A stretch of 33,729 nucleotides of DNA from Clostridium sp. Its GTDB lineage: Bacteria > Bacillota > Clostridia > Lachnospirales > Lachnospiraceae. Each line of letters opens with the position of its first letter. Positions within the stretch are counted from its first letter, which is position 1. The notes beneath the pieces are model-generated. The model saw only the letters and a list, made by a program, of their open reading frames with translations. It was not told the DNA's origin and searched no databases. Positions 16,390-24,264 of this stretch are shown here, one piece after another. Where the stretch lies: assembly GCA_023664385.1 (NCBI GenBank), contig JAMPFU010000033.1, positions 1 to 33,729 on the forward strand. Direction: 5' to 3'. The translations under genes were made by a program, and so were the position numbers.

Positions 16390-16797
16390 ATGAAAAGGTT
16401 AATCATACATAGAAAGAAAAAGTTTGCCTCAGCATTCATGCCTTATTGGATTATAATAGGGATAGATAAAAGAACCTTCATGGAACAATATAATTTGGTT
16501 GGTGATTTATGCGAAACTTCATCAGGACAGCCGATTTCACGAATCTCCCATGATATTCTAAAAAAATACCATTCAATAGAAAACGGAGAATGTGTACAAA
16601 TAGAATTGAACGATGACAGTAATACAGCTTTTGCAATCACCTTTGATGGAAATTTATCAAATGAAGTCATATTGAATAATGGTGTTGAAGCAGATGGCGT
16701 TACAGTTTATAGTTATGATTTAACGACAAAAGGTGGATTTTTGAAAACGAGTTATCCATGGTTTATTGAAACTCCAAATTGCAGGAATAATATGTGA
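16390..16797 (+). CDS. Unknown small protein with an all-beta look
   Basis: A 135-residue protein. The ATG at 16390 is preceded by TTTGGAGAAAGCAGTA; an in-frame TTG at 16375 overlaps that site and is not used. The N-terminus (MKRLIIHRKKKFASAFMPYW) and the rest alternate short strands, with TTKGGFLKTSYPWFIETPNC at the end. Proteins of this kind, starting with a basic strand followed by a weakly hydrophobic segment IIIGIDK, occur in clostridia without assigned function. No signal peptide is convincing. It stands alone: the large hairpin precedes it and the decayed gene at 16857 follows. No terminator is evident behind it. Confidence 0.55.
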   Translation: MKRLIIHRKKKFASAFMPYWIIIGIDKRTFMEQYNLVGDLCETSSGQPISRISHDILKKYHSIENGECVQIELNDDSNTAFAITFDGNLSNEVILNNGVEADGVTVYSYDLTTKGGFLKTSYPWFIETPNCRNNM

Positions 16798-16856
16798 ATG
16801 TATGATAGAATACAATTGTGTATAGATGTGTAATCAGAATAAAAAGAGGGTCAAAT

Positions 16857-17214
16857 ATGGATGAGAAATTTTACAAGGAATGGTTCATAGGATTTGCCGA
16901 AGGACTGGATCACATGAATCAAGAGAGTAGAAGTTGTATGCTTCGTTGCTGTGCTAGAAGATGTGCAGATACCGGTGTACTTGATATTTATAGGAGACAT
17001 TATAGTCTTTCCTGAATGTTGCTGTGATTTACATACCACTGGTGGAGTTCATACACCAAGCTTATGCGAGTGTTCCAGACAAAGTATATTATATGTGGGC
17101 GAAGAAGTGTGGGGAAAAAATGTATCTTTCTCTGTGTACCAAGAAGGTACGATATTAACCGGTGAAAAGGAATGTACATTTAGAATTGTGTTTAAGGACA
17201 ATAAGCCCATATAA
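16857..17214 (+). pseudogene. Pseudogene: ATC-hydrolase-like/DUF-type cysteine-rich protein with internal deletion
   Basis: Frame one starts at the ATG 16857 with MDEKFYKEWFIGFAEGLDHM and CARRCADTGVLDIYRRHY, then stops at 17013. A second frame open across the same bases continues with FPECCCDLHTTGGVHTPSLC, ECSRQSILYVGEEVWG and a final strand ending KECTFRIVFKDNKPI at 17214. Together these look like the N- and C-terminal parts of one family I recall in Clostridia (helical start, then a CxCDL...SPxLCxCS core as in L-2-amino-thiazoline-4-carboxylate hydrolase-like proteins). The middle, perhaps 40-50 codons, is missing and the frames are shifted at about 16990-17005. A deletion with frameshift explains both; a working product is unlikely. 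Confidence 0.65.
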
Positions 17215-17281
17215 GAAAATGTTTATCTTGCAGAAGGCTTTTAGAAAAATGGAAATTTAAAATAAAGATTATAGGTTTAAT

Positions 17282-17965
17282 ATGAAGAAAGTAAAGAAAG
17301 TTATTAAATATGTTTTTATAGTTATAGTGATTGTTATTGTAGTGGTCGGTATTGGCGTTTTAGGAACAAATCTTTACGTCAGGGGCAGTGTCAAGGATAG
17401 GATTTTAAAGCCTGAGCAGGCTGAAGAACTTGAGGATGTTGACTGTATCTTAGTGCTTGGAGCTTCGGTTCAAAATAATGAGAAGCCGAGCCTGATGCTT
17501 CAGGACAGGCTTGACAGAGGAATTGAGCTTTACTTTGCAGGGTGTTCCCCAAAGCTTCTTATGAGTGGTGACCATGGCAGCATGTACTATAATGAGGTCG
17601 CCGTTATGAAAAACTATGCCATAAAGGCAGGGGTTCCATCTGAGGATATCTTTATGGACCATGCAGGTTTTTCTACATATGAGAGCATGTACAGGGCAAA
17701 GAATATTTTTAAGGCTAAAAAAGTGATTATTGTGACGCAGGAGTATCATTTGTATCGTTCACTTTATATTGCGAAAAAGCTTGGGCTTGATGTATACGGC
17801 GTGGCGGCTGAGGATATCACGTATTCGGGGCAGGCATACAGGGAGCTGCGTGAGGTGCTTGCCATTTCCAAAGATTTCTGCAAGGTGATTTTAAAGCCGA
17901 AGGCAACCCTTATGGGTGAGGAAATTCCACTTATAGGTGACGGGAATGTAACAAATGATAATTGA
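17282..17965 (+). CDS. SanA/YdcF-type DUF218 membrane-anchored protein
   Basis: A 227-residue protein with a basic N-terminus and a membrane segment at about 9-30, followed by an outer DUF218 domain: DVDCILVLGASVQNNEKPS, LMSGDHG, NEVAVMKNYAIKAGVPSEDI, FSTYESMYRAKNIF, VIIVTQEYHLYRSLYIAKKL. This is the SanA/ElyC family; SanA in Enterobacteria affects cell-envelope permeability at high temperature. The precise activity is unknown. The last nine codons, GDGNVTNDN plus stop, are the first copy of the tandem repeat that runs on into the intergenic DNA. The extreme C-terminus may therefore have been changed by repeat expansion. The ATG at 17282 has no strong Shine-Dalgarno sequence. Confidence 0.85.
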   Translation: MKKVKKVIKYVFIVIVIVIVVVGIGVLGTNLYVRGSVKDRILKPEQAEELEDVDCILVLGASVQNNEKPSLMLQDRLDRGIELYFAGCSPKLLMSGDHGSMYYNEVAVMKNYAIKAGVPSEDIFMDHAGFSTYESMYRAKNIFKAKKVIIVTQEYHLYRSLYIAKKLGLDVYGVAAEDITYSGQAYRELREVLAISKDFCKVILKPKATLMGEEIPLIGDGNVTNDN

Positions 17966-18409
17966 GAGTGACGTATGTAATGCTTCGTGCTGTGTTGCTA
18001 TTGTGACAGGAACGTAATAAATGACAATTGAGTGCGTTGGCGATAATGTTCCGTGTTGTATGGATGTGGGGATAAGACTGTAATAAATGACAATTGAGTG
18101 TGTCAGATGAGTTGTTCTATATTGCGTGGCTGTTATGATAAGAATGTAATAAGTGATAGTTGTGAGTGGCTGTGCTGTTAGTAATGTATGGGTGGTTGTG
18201 ATAAGAATGTAATAAGTGACAATTAATTAAGCGTGTCAGATGAGATGTTCTATACTGCATGGCTGTTATGATAAAAATGTGATAAGTGATAGTTGTGAGT
18301 GGCTGTGCTGTTAGATGATGTATGGGTGGTTGTGATAAGAATGTGATAAGTGACATTTGACAATTAAGTGTGTCAGATGACGTACGGTTAGTTGTGACAG
18401 GAAATGTTA
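17937..18409 (+). repeat. Imperfect tandem repeat, about 66-bp period, eight units
   Basis: A core of about 29 bases (GTGACGGGAATGTAACAAAT and the following TGATAATTGA or variants) begins at 17937, 18003, 18068, 18135, 18198, 18268, 18332 and 18393 (the last partial). Spacings are 61-70 bp. A higher-order unit is visible: TGTCAGATGA begins at 18101, 18234 and 18371, so pairs of units were duplicated as blocks of about 133-137 bp. The first copy lies within the 3' end of the SanA-like gene and contains its stop codon. The array fills the space up to greA. It is not CRISPR: there are no unique spacers of fixed length. Confidence 0.85.
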
Positions 18410-18532
18410 TGTCGAGGATGTTAATATAAGTAGGTTTGACATGAAAGATTTGGTAATGTATAATACGTTAGATTAGTGTTTCATTATTGAAATGCAGGTT
18501 TCCAAACAATTTTAAAAAGGAAGGGCAATATT

Positions 18533-19012
18533 ATGGCAGAAAAGAAAAATATGTTAAGCTATCAGGGCTTAAAGGAATTAGAGGATGAGTTACAGGATTT
18601 AAAGGTAAATAAACGTCAGGAAGTGGCACAGAAAATAAAAGAGGCAAGAGAGCAGGGTGACTTATCCGAGAATGCAGAGTATGATGCAGCTAAGGATGAG
18701 CAGAGAGACATAGAGGCACGAATTGAAGAAATAGAGAAAATACTTAAAAATGCCGAGGTGTTTGATGAGGACGAATTTGACCATGAGACGGTAAACTTTG
18801 GCTCTGAGGTTGTTCTTCACGATATGGACATGGACGAGGTTGTTGACTACAAAATTGTAGGCTCCACAGAGGCAGACATTATGAAAGGAAAAATCTCAAA
18901 TGAATCCCCGCTTGGAATGGCGCTTATGAGAAAAAAAGTTGGTGATACCATTACCGTTGAGGCACCGGCAGGAGATTTGCAATATAAAATACTTGATATA
19001 AAGAAAAAATAA
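18533..19012 (+). CDS. greA: Transcription elongation factor GreA
   Basis: A 159-residue protein of normal GreA length. The N-terminal coiled coil (SYQGLKELEDELQDLKVNKR to IEEIEKILKNAEV) carries the acidic tip seen in EQGDLSENAEYDAAKDEQRD. The C-terminal FKBP-like domain holds SNESPLGMALMRKKVGDTI and ends QYKILDIKKK. It rescues backtracked RNA polymerase by stimulating transcript cleavage. AAAAGGAAGGG lies before the ATG at 18533. The gene sits upstream of lysS, a greA-lysS order common in Firmicutes, but here 346 bp of repeat DNA separates them. A second repeat array fills its upstream side. Confidence 0.97.
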   Translation: MAEKKNMLSYQGLKELEDELQDLKVNKRQEVAQKIKEAREQGDLSENAEYDAAKDEQRDIEARIEEIEKILKNAEVFDEDEFDHETVNFGSEVVLHDMDMDEVVDYKIVGSTEADIMKGKISNESPLGMALMRKKVGDTITVEAPAGDLQYKILDIKKK

Positions 19013-19142
19013 AGTTATGCAAAAAAGCATATGAAAAACAGTAATACAAATTATAAACAACAAAATAGAAATATGAAAAAAGTAACATGAAACTATAAAA
19101 AATAGTTACGAAAAAAGACATGGTAATTCACATAGCGAAAAA

Positions 19143-19330
19143 GTGATTAAATATATGTAATAGTGAAACGGAATATATAATGGCTGTAGAACAAAACACA
19201 GAAAATGATTAAACGAAGAAATATGTAAGTGAAACGAAATATATAATAGTCACAAAAAGATGCAAAAATGATTAAGCAACGAAATATATAAGTCAAATGA
19301 TATATATTAGTTACGGAACAAAATAAAAAA
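19143..19330 (+). repeat. Imperfect tandem repeat, about 63-bp period, three units
   Basis: Units begin at about 19143 (GTGATTAAATATATG), 19205 (ATGATTAAACGAAG) and 19269 (ATGATTAAGCAACG). Each carries GTGAAACGGAATATATAATG or a variant and a purine-rich tail with AACAAAA or CACAAAA. Spacings are 62 and 64 bp. The flanks from 19020 to 19142 contain weaker related pieces (ATAGTTACGAAAAA). The sequence differs from the array before greA but the period is similar. Together with its flanks it fills the 346-bp gap between greA and lysS. Confidence 0.65.
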
Positions 19331-19358
19331 GTAGTTACACAGAAAGAGAGATATAAAG

Positions 19359-20975
19359 GTGGCTGAAAATAATAATCAAAATAATCAGGCAAAGCATCAG
19401 GATACAAACCAGCTTTTAAAGGTTCGCCGTGAGAAGCTTAAAAATCTTCAGGAAGCGGGAAAAGACCCTTTTCAGATTACCAAGTATGAGCAGACGCATC
19501 ATACAGATGAGGTAAGATGTCTTTATGAGGAGCATGAGAGAACCCTTTTGGCGGGAAGAGTTACGCCGTCTGTTGATGGACGAGATGAGGCTGAGGCAAA
19601 GGAATTATTAAAGCAGGATTACAACGAAAAAAGGGCAATTATGGACGCGGACCCTATACATGTGTCTGTTGCGGGGCGTATGCTCTTTAAACGAGTTATG
19701 GGTAAGGCGTCATTTTGTAATATTCAGGATTTAAAGGGAAAGATACAGGTTTACGTTGCAAGGGACGCCATCGGCGAGGACGCTTATGCTGAGTTTAAAA
19801 AGTCGGACATCGGTGATATTTATGGCATCAAGGGATATATTTTCAGGACAATGACAGGGGAGATTTCAATTCATGCAGAGGAGATAACACTTCTTTCCAA
19901 GAGCCTGCAAATTCTTCCTGAAAAGTATCATGGGCTTACTGATACGGATATGCGTTATCGTCAGAGATATGTTGACTTGATTATGAATGAAGAATCAAGA
20001 AACACATTTATTATGCGTTCAAAAATTATTAAAGAAATTCGTAATTTCTTAGACGCTAGAAGCTTCATTGAGGTTGAAACCCCTATGCTTGTTTCAAATG
20101 CAGGAGGCGCTGCGGCAAGACCATTTGACACACATTACAATGCCTTGGACGAGGATGTAAAGCTCCGCATATCCTTGGAGCTTTATCTGAAAAGGCTTAT
20201 TGTGGGTGGTCTTGAGCGGGTTTATGAAATTGGACGTGTATTCAGGAATGAGGGTGTTGACACAAGGCACAATCCGGAATTTACGCTTATGGAGCTTTAT
20301 CAGGCGTATACCGATTACGAGGGAATGATGGAGCTTACGGAGTCCATGTTTAAGCACCTTGCCGAAAAGGTATGCGGCAGCTCCGTAATTACCTACAACG
20401 GAATAGAAATTGATTTTGGAAAGCCTTTTGAGAGGCTGACAATGAACGACGCCATAAAGAAATATGCAGATGTGGATTTTGATGCCGTTACGACGGACGA
20501 GGAGGCTAAGAAGCTTGCGGACGAACATCACATTGAATATGAGGCAAGGCATACAAAGGGAGATATTATTAATCTGTTCTTTGAGGAATTTTGTGAGAAA
20601 AATTTAATTCAGCCGACCTTCATTATGGATCATCCGCTTTCCATTTCTCCACTTACAAAAAAGAAGCCGTCTGACCCTGAAAAGGTCGAGCGCTTTGAGT
20701 TGTTTATCAACACATGGGAAATGTGTAATGCGTACTCGGAGCTTAATGACCCGATAGACCAAAGAGAGCGTTTTGCTGCCCAGGATGCCGCCTTTGAAGC
20801 TGGCGATGAGGAGGCAAACCATACGGATGAGGATTTCTTAAATGCACTTGAGGTTGGTATGCCGCCTACCGGAGGTATTGGTTACGGCATTGACAGGCTG
20901 GTAATGCTGCTTACTGATTCGCCAGCCATAAGGGATGTATTGTTGTTCCCGACAATGAAAACGATAGAGAAATAA
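19359..20975 (+). CDS. lysS: Lysyl-tRNA synthetase (class II)
   Basis: A 538-residue class II enzyme that charges tRNA-Lys. The N-terminal OB-fold is at about 85-175 (VAGRMLFKRVMGKASFCNIQ). The catalytic core shows motif 2 (EIGRVFRNEGVDTRHNPEFT), GGAAARPF, ELYQAYTDYEGMM and motif 3 (GIGYGIDRLVMLLTDSPAIR). The start is GTG at 19359 (GTG GCT GAA AAT) behind AAAGAGAG; no ATG fits. It is somewhat longer than the usual 490-500 residues owing to an acidic insertion near the N-terminus. Nothing suggests loss of function. The integrase pseudogene begins 136 bp after its stop. Confidence 0.97.
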   Translation: MAENNNQNNQAKHQDTNQLLKVRREKLKNLQEAGKDPFQITKYEQTHHTDEVRCLYEEHERTLLAGRVTPSVDGRDEAEAKELLKQDYNEKRAIMDADPIHVSVAGRMLFKRVMGKASFCNIQDLKGKIQVYVARDAIGEDAYAEFKKSDIGDIYGIKGYIFRTMTGEISIHAEEITLLSKSLQILPEKYHGLTDTDMRYRQRYVDLIMNEESRNTFIMRSKIIKEIRNFLDARSFIEVETPMLVSNAGGAAARPFDTHYNALDEDVKLRISLELYLKRLIVGGLERVYEIGRVFRNEGVDTRHNPEFTLMELYQAYTDYEGMMELTESMFKHLAEKVCGSSVITYNGIEIDFGKPFERLTMNDAIKKYADVDFDAVTTDEEAKKLADEHHIEYEARHTKGDIINLFFEEFCEKNLIQPTFIMDHPLSISPLTKKKPSDPEKVERFELFINTWEMCNAYSELNDPIDQRERFAAQDAAFEAGDEEANHTDEDFLNALEVGMPPTGGIGYGIDRLVMLLTDSPAIRDVLLFPTMKTIEK

Positions 20976-21008
20976 AACTAGGAAAATCAAGGTTTTATAA
21001 AGACAAAG

Positions 21009-21099
21009 ATACGCCTTTTTCGTATATTTTTAGAAGGTGTTCGTATTTTATTCGTAATCCAAATGGATAAAATTCGTACGCCCAATAAAAATATACGAA
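21009..21099 (+). repeat. Cluster of TTCGTA direct and inverted repeats before the integrase
   Basis: TTCGTA occurs at 21019, 21040, 21051 and 21073, and inverted copies or halves (ATACG, TACGAA) at 21009 and 21094. ATACG-CCTTTTT-CGTAT followed by ATTTTTAG may also end the lysS transcript. Clusters of short repeats upstream of a tyrosine integrase gene usually are arm-type binding sites or the attachment region. The old junction with the host chromosome may therefore lie here, just after lysS. Confidence 0.45.
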
Positions 21100-21111
21100 G
21101 GAGGTTTTTTT

Positions 21112-22256
21112 ATGTCCAAAAAGCAATTGAGAATCACAACAAACCAGCCGGGAGTCTACTTAAATCAGCAAACTGGGAAGTATGACATTAAGTACTGTTA
21201 TACAGAATACAACCCTGCAACGAATGAAAAACATTACAAATCAAAGTGGATTTGTAGTATCAATTCGTATCAAGTAGCTGTAAATACCTTAGCAAAGATG
21301 AAGGCTGGTAAAATAGAATTGGAGAAAGAAGATATTACATTACAGGGAGCATTGGAATTGTGGTTGAATAAAGCCGCCGCCAACCAGTATAGCAATGCAA
21401 GCATCAGAAATACGAGGCAACAGTATAGTATGATTACAAAGTTTTGGATGCCGGAAACCAAACTCCGGTATATTACGGAAGATAGTTATCTGGAATTGAT
21501 TTCAAAATGCAGAGCTTATGGATATGCGGAGGAAACAGTTTACAATATTAATGCTTGTCTGAGGAAATTGGTAAAGTTAGCATATCGCAACCGGCAACTG
21601 AAAGAAAATCCTTTTGATTATTGCGACAACGCAAGAATTCAGCCTAAAACAGTAAAAGAAGTTATTACCTATGAGGAATATTTAAAATTAGATACATATT
21701 TTGCGGAGAATTCATTTTATAGGTTGGGGAAAAATTGTTATCCCAAGTATAGATTGCTTCTTCGAGTTTTGTATTGGACGGGCATACGCATTGGAGAAGC
21801 AATTGCGTTAGTATATAATGATTTTGAAAAATGTTATGGAAAGAAGATGCGTATTCATATTACAAAATCTTATAATTCTGCTTATAAATTATTGAAGGGA
21901 ACAAAGAATAACAAGACAAGGAAAATCCCATTGCCTAAGCCGGTAATGGAACTTTATATGAAATTGCTGCAGGAACATTTGGAAAACGAAGGCTCCATGG
22001 AAGATAGATTGTTTACTTGGGATCACGGTGTATGTACAGTTATGATTAAAAAGGCTTGTCGTGAGGTGGGAATTAGAGAATACAACTGCCATTCGTTTAG
22101 ACATACTTATATTATCTGATTCGTCAATGCGTGCCGATTTCCGTTATTGAACAAGTGAGTGGAGATACTCAGGCAACGATATTGAAACGATATTCCCATA
22201 TGTTTGAGGGAGATGAGGATATGGTATTGAAGGCGATGGGGAGGGTGGAAACTTGA
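21112..22256 (+). pseudogene. Tyrosine recombinase/integrase, frameshifted before the catalytic tyrosine
   Basis: The first frame (21112-22119) has an arm-binding N-terminus (QPGVYLNQQTGKYDIKYCYT), a core-binding domain at about 80-175 and the start of the catalytic domain, with the first arginine in GIRIGEAIAL and the HSFRHTY box, then stops at 22117. In the -1 frame the protein goes on: LIRQCVPISVIEQVSGDTQA, then ILKRYSHMFEGDEDMV with the nucleophile tyrosine, to a TGA at 22254. A one-base loss (or two-base gain) near 22108 explains this. Both halves together give about 380 residues, the length of Tn916/ICE-type integrases. The truncated protein lacks the tyrosine and must be inactive. AAGGAGG lies before the ATG. 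Confidence 0.88.
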
Positions 22257-22321
22257 CTGCTTCAGGTAAATGACAATGAAGCCCGTGCGTGGTATGCAAT
22301 AAAAAATTTACAAAAATTTTG

Positions 22322-22350
22322 TTGCAATGACCGCCATAAGATAATAAAAT
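22322..22350 (+). promoter_or_regulatory. Promoter of the toxin-antitoxin-like pair
   Basis: TTGCAA (22322-22327) and TAAAAT (22345-22350), with a 17-bp spacer, lie 60 bp before the ATG at 22410. Confidence 0.5.
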
Positions 22351-22409
22351 ATAAGTAGGAAAGTATGAAGTGTGACCGAAAAGCCATACTAACAAAGGAG
22401 GTGTTTTTT

Positions 22410-22604
22410 ATGGCAACTTCAAGTATCACGAAAAATTTTGTCATTTCCGGCAAGGAACAGGTGGAGATGTTTGTCAATGCGATTGAAGAATCTGCCAAAA
22501 ACCGTCCTGTTCGTACTCCCGTAGCTGCAAAGTTTATACGAGGGGAAGCGGAAATGCTGAAATTTATGGAACAATGGGAGAAAGCGAATGTCGATAACGG
22601 ATAA
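22410..22604 (+). CDS. Small antitoxin-like protein paired with a GNAT gene
   Basis: A 64-residue protein (MATSSITKNFVISGKEQVEM to FMEQWEKANVDNG). The ATG at 22410 follows AAAGGAGGTG by six bases. The start STITKNF-type strand, the F-AIEE helix and the charged end look like the small antitoxins that precede GNAT-type toxins in Firmicutes; I infer the role from this pattern and from the next gene, which begins inside the last codons of this one (ATG at 22588). Antitoxins of such pairs bind the toxin and repress the operon. It lies between the integrase pseudogene and the damaged GNAT gene and is intact, so it could remain as an orphan antitoxin. Confidence 0.6.
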   Translation: MATSSITKNFVISGKEQVEMFVNAIEESAKNRPVRTPVAAKFIRGEAEMLKFMEQWEKANVDNG

Positions 22605-23181
22605 GTATTAGGTTACTAACATTCGTGAGTATTTGGGAAATGAAAATCCGAGGATTGGAGAGGAGAGGCTTGCTCAAATCCTCTCCAATTTTTCTTGCCC
22701 AAAGAATCTGGATGTTGAACGATTTTTAAAACAAAATTCCATAGAGTTTACAAAAAAAAGTCAATCCGTTACATATCTTGTTTTCTCTACGGCAGATTTT
22801 AAATTACTTGCTTATTTTACAATTGCATTGAAATCTCTGACAGTCAGGAGTGAAACAGTAAGTAATACAACAAAAAAGAAACTTTTGCGTGTTAGTGAGT
22901 TAGATGAGAAGTCAGATACCTATACCATGTCTGCATATTTGATCGCACAGCTTGGCAAGAATTATACGGATGGAATAAATAGTAAAATTACTGGGAAAGA
23001 CCTTGTTGAACTGGCATGGGCAGTAATTGAAGAAATGCAGTACATGGGTGGCGGCATGGTAACATTCTTGGAAGCGGAAAACGAGGAAAAACTCCTATCG
23101 TTCTATCATGACAACCGTTTTTCACAGTTTGACACCAGACAGACCGTATCAGGTGCAGATGAGTCACACGAACTGGTGTAG
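22588..23181 (+). pseudogene. GNAT acetyltransferase (toxin-like) with amber codon 8
   Basis: From the ATG at 22588, overlapping the antitoxin-like gene by 17 bases, the frame reads MSITDKY, then TAG at 22609, then VTNIREYLGNENPRIGEERL and on without interruption to 23181. The long part has the GNAT pattern: TYLVFSTADFKLLAYFTIAL, VSELDEKSDTYTMSAYLIAQ, LGKNYTDG, VIEEMQYMGGGMVTFLEAEN and a final LSFYHDNRFSQF. About 197 codons would be the original length. The TAG probably replaces CAG or a similar codon. A TTG at 22633 without a good binding site could give a shortened protein of 182 residues that lacks the first strand, so activity is doubtful. Toxin role is inferred from the pairing. Confidence 0.65.
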
Positions 23182-23489
23182 CTTTTACGCCTACTTTAGT
23201 GGCTATCGTTTACATTAACAAGACTTCTCTTATAAAACTTATTCAAGTATTTTCTAGACAGTGTTTGGAAAATATTTGCTACAACAGGACTTCTCTTGTG
23301 AGAATAGAAGCAGTTACATCATCTACATCAAATTCCACATCATTTACATCATAACGGGACGGACAAATATGGAAAATTAGATGTAGCGAAATATGAAAAA
23401 AGAGGATATAAGAAAGATTAGGGCATTTTAGCAGATTATATCAATCTGTCCGATTTCGTCCCGACAATGAAATTCTTACCGAACGAGAA

Positions 23490-23837
23490 GTGTTAAAAAA
23501 TCAAGTGTTTATGCGGGCTTGCGGACACGAAAAATTGAGAAGGAGTACAACTTACATTAAACGATGCTTAGATTTATGCAGAGGTGGAAAAATCGGATAC
23601 GAAAACGACAAAATCAGGAAGTGCGTAAGCACGGCAGTTGGATTTTGGAGCATATCAATAATGCAGAAGATAAAGAAGATAAAGAAGATTCCTGATAATG
23701 GCTATATTTTTATGATTCCTTTCAGGAATGGTGAAAAACAATGATATGCATTTATAGAGTTTAACAGGAAAAGAGCGTACCAGTTTGAAAGGGGAGCAAA
23801 GCTGAGAAATGTGGAAAAGATATTTGAGTTTGAATAA
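23490..23837 (+). pseudogene. Coding remnant with an in-frame TGA
   Basis: The frame is open from 23490 to a TGA at 23742, and after it continues to TAA at 23835 with a very protein-like end (YAFIEFNRKRAYQFERGAKL then RNVEKIFEFE). The part before the TGA (IPDNGYIFMIPFRNGEKQ) joins it naturally. Nearer the 5' side the frame looks out of register and other frames fit better. I do not know the family. It is likely a remnant from the decayed element. Confidence 0.35.
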
Positions 23838-23905
23838 GCGTTTTTTGTAATGTCGCTTGAAAAAGGGAAATTTCTTTAGTATAATAAGGCTATAGCAATA
23901 ATAAT

Positions 23906-23951
23906 TTGACAAAAAGTGCCTTTTTTATACAATATGGACTAAAATTAGTCC
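23906..23951 (+). promoter_or_regulatory. Promoter followed by an inverted repeat
   Basis: TTGACA (23906-23911) and TACAAT (23928-23933) with a 16-bp spacer. Immediately after lies GGACTAA-AA-TTAGTCC (23936-23951), an inverted repeat at the expected start point, placed as an operator would be. The next intact gene begins 314 bp downstream at 24265, so either the leader is long or the promoter belonged to a lost gene. Confidence 0.5.
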
Positions 23952-24264
23952 CTTAAAATGACTGATATCCAATCAAATACCTATAAATGGAATAGGTAGG
24001 TAATTTAGTGGAGCAAAAATAAAATGGGACGAAATACAACTTAGAAAAAGTATAGGAAGGCTGAGGCTGGAAAAGAAAATCGGGCAGACTGAGATGATTC
24101 ATTACTCCAAAGGGGAAATGCGTCTATGCCCCGTGAAGCATATGTAAAGATAAAAAGCGGTATACGGCATAGTAGCGCAACTCAAATTTAGAGGTATAAA
24201 AAATGTATTGAAACAACATATGGTGGATTGCTAAAATAATAAAATTTGAGGAAGTGAAGTTAAA

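Larger units (their letters stand above)
23182..24264. other. Degraded region without an intact gene
   Basis: A stretch of about 1.08 kb that holds only broken reading frames. A near repeat, AGACTTCTCTT at 23221 and GGACTTCTCTT at 23287, lies at its left end, and a run of TACATCA repeats at 23314-23360. The best coding remnant is at 23490-23837 and a promoter-like element is at 23906. The right part up to 24264 serves as the leader of the response regulator gene. It reads like the end of the decayed element that starts at 21 kb. Confidence 0.6.

Noticed and set aside
18117-18356. Minus-strand open frame for a repetitive peptide
   Set aside because: It exists only because the tandem repeat lacks stops in that frame; no ribosome binding site or family character.
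17937-18409. CRISPR array
   Set aside because: Whole units repeat imperfectly with a 61-70 bp period; there are no conserved 25-37 bp repeats with unique spacers and no cas genes.
22257-22409. Extra tandem-repeat unit (TAAATGACAATGA at about 22266 resembles the 17.9-kb array)
   Set aside because: The match is a short AT-rich stretch only and the flanks do not align.
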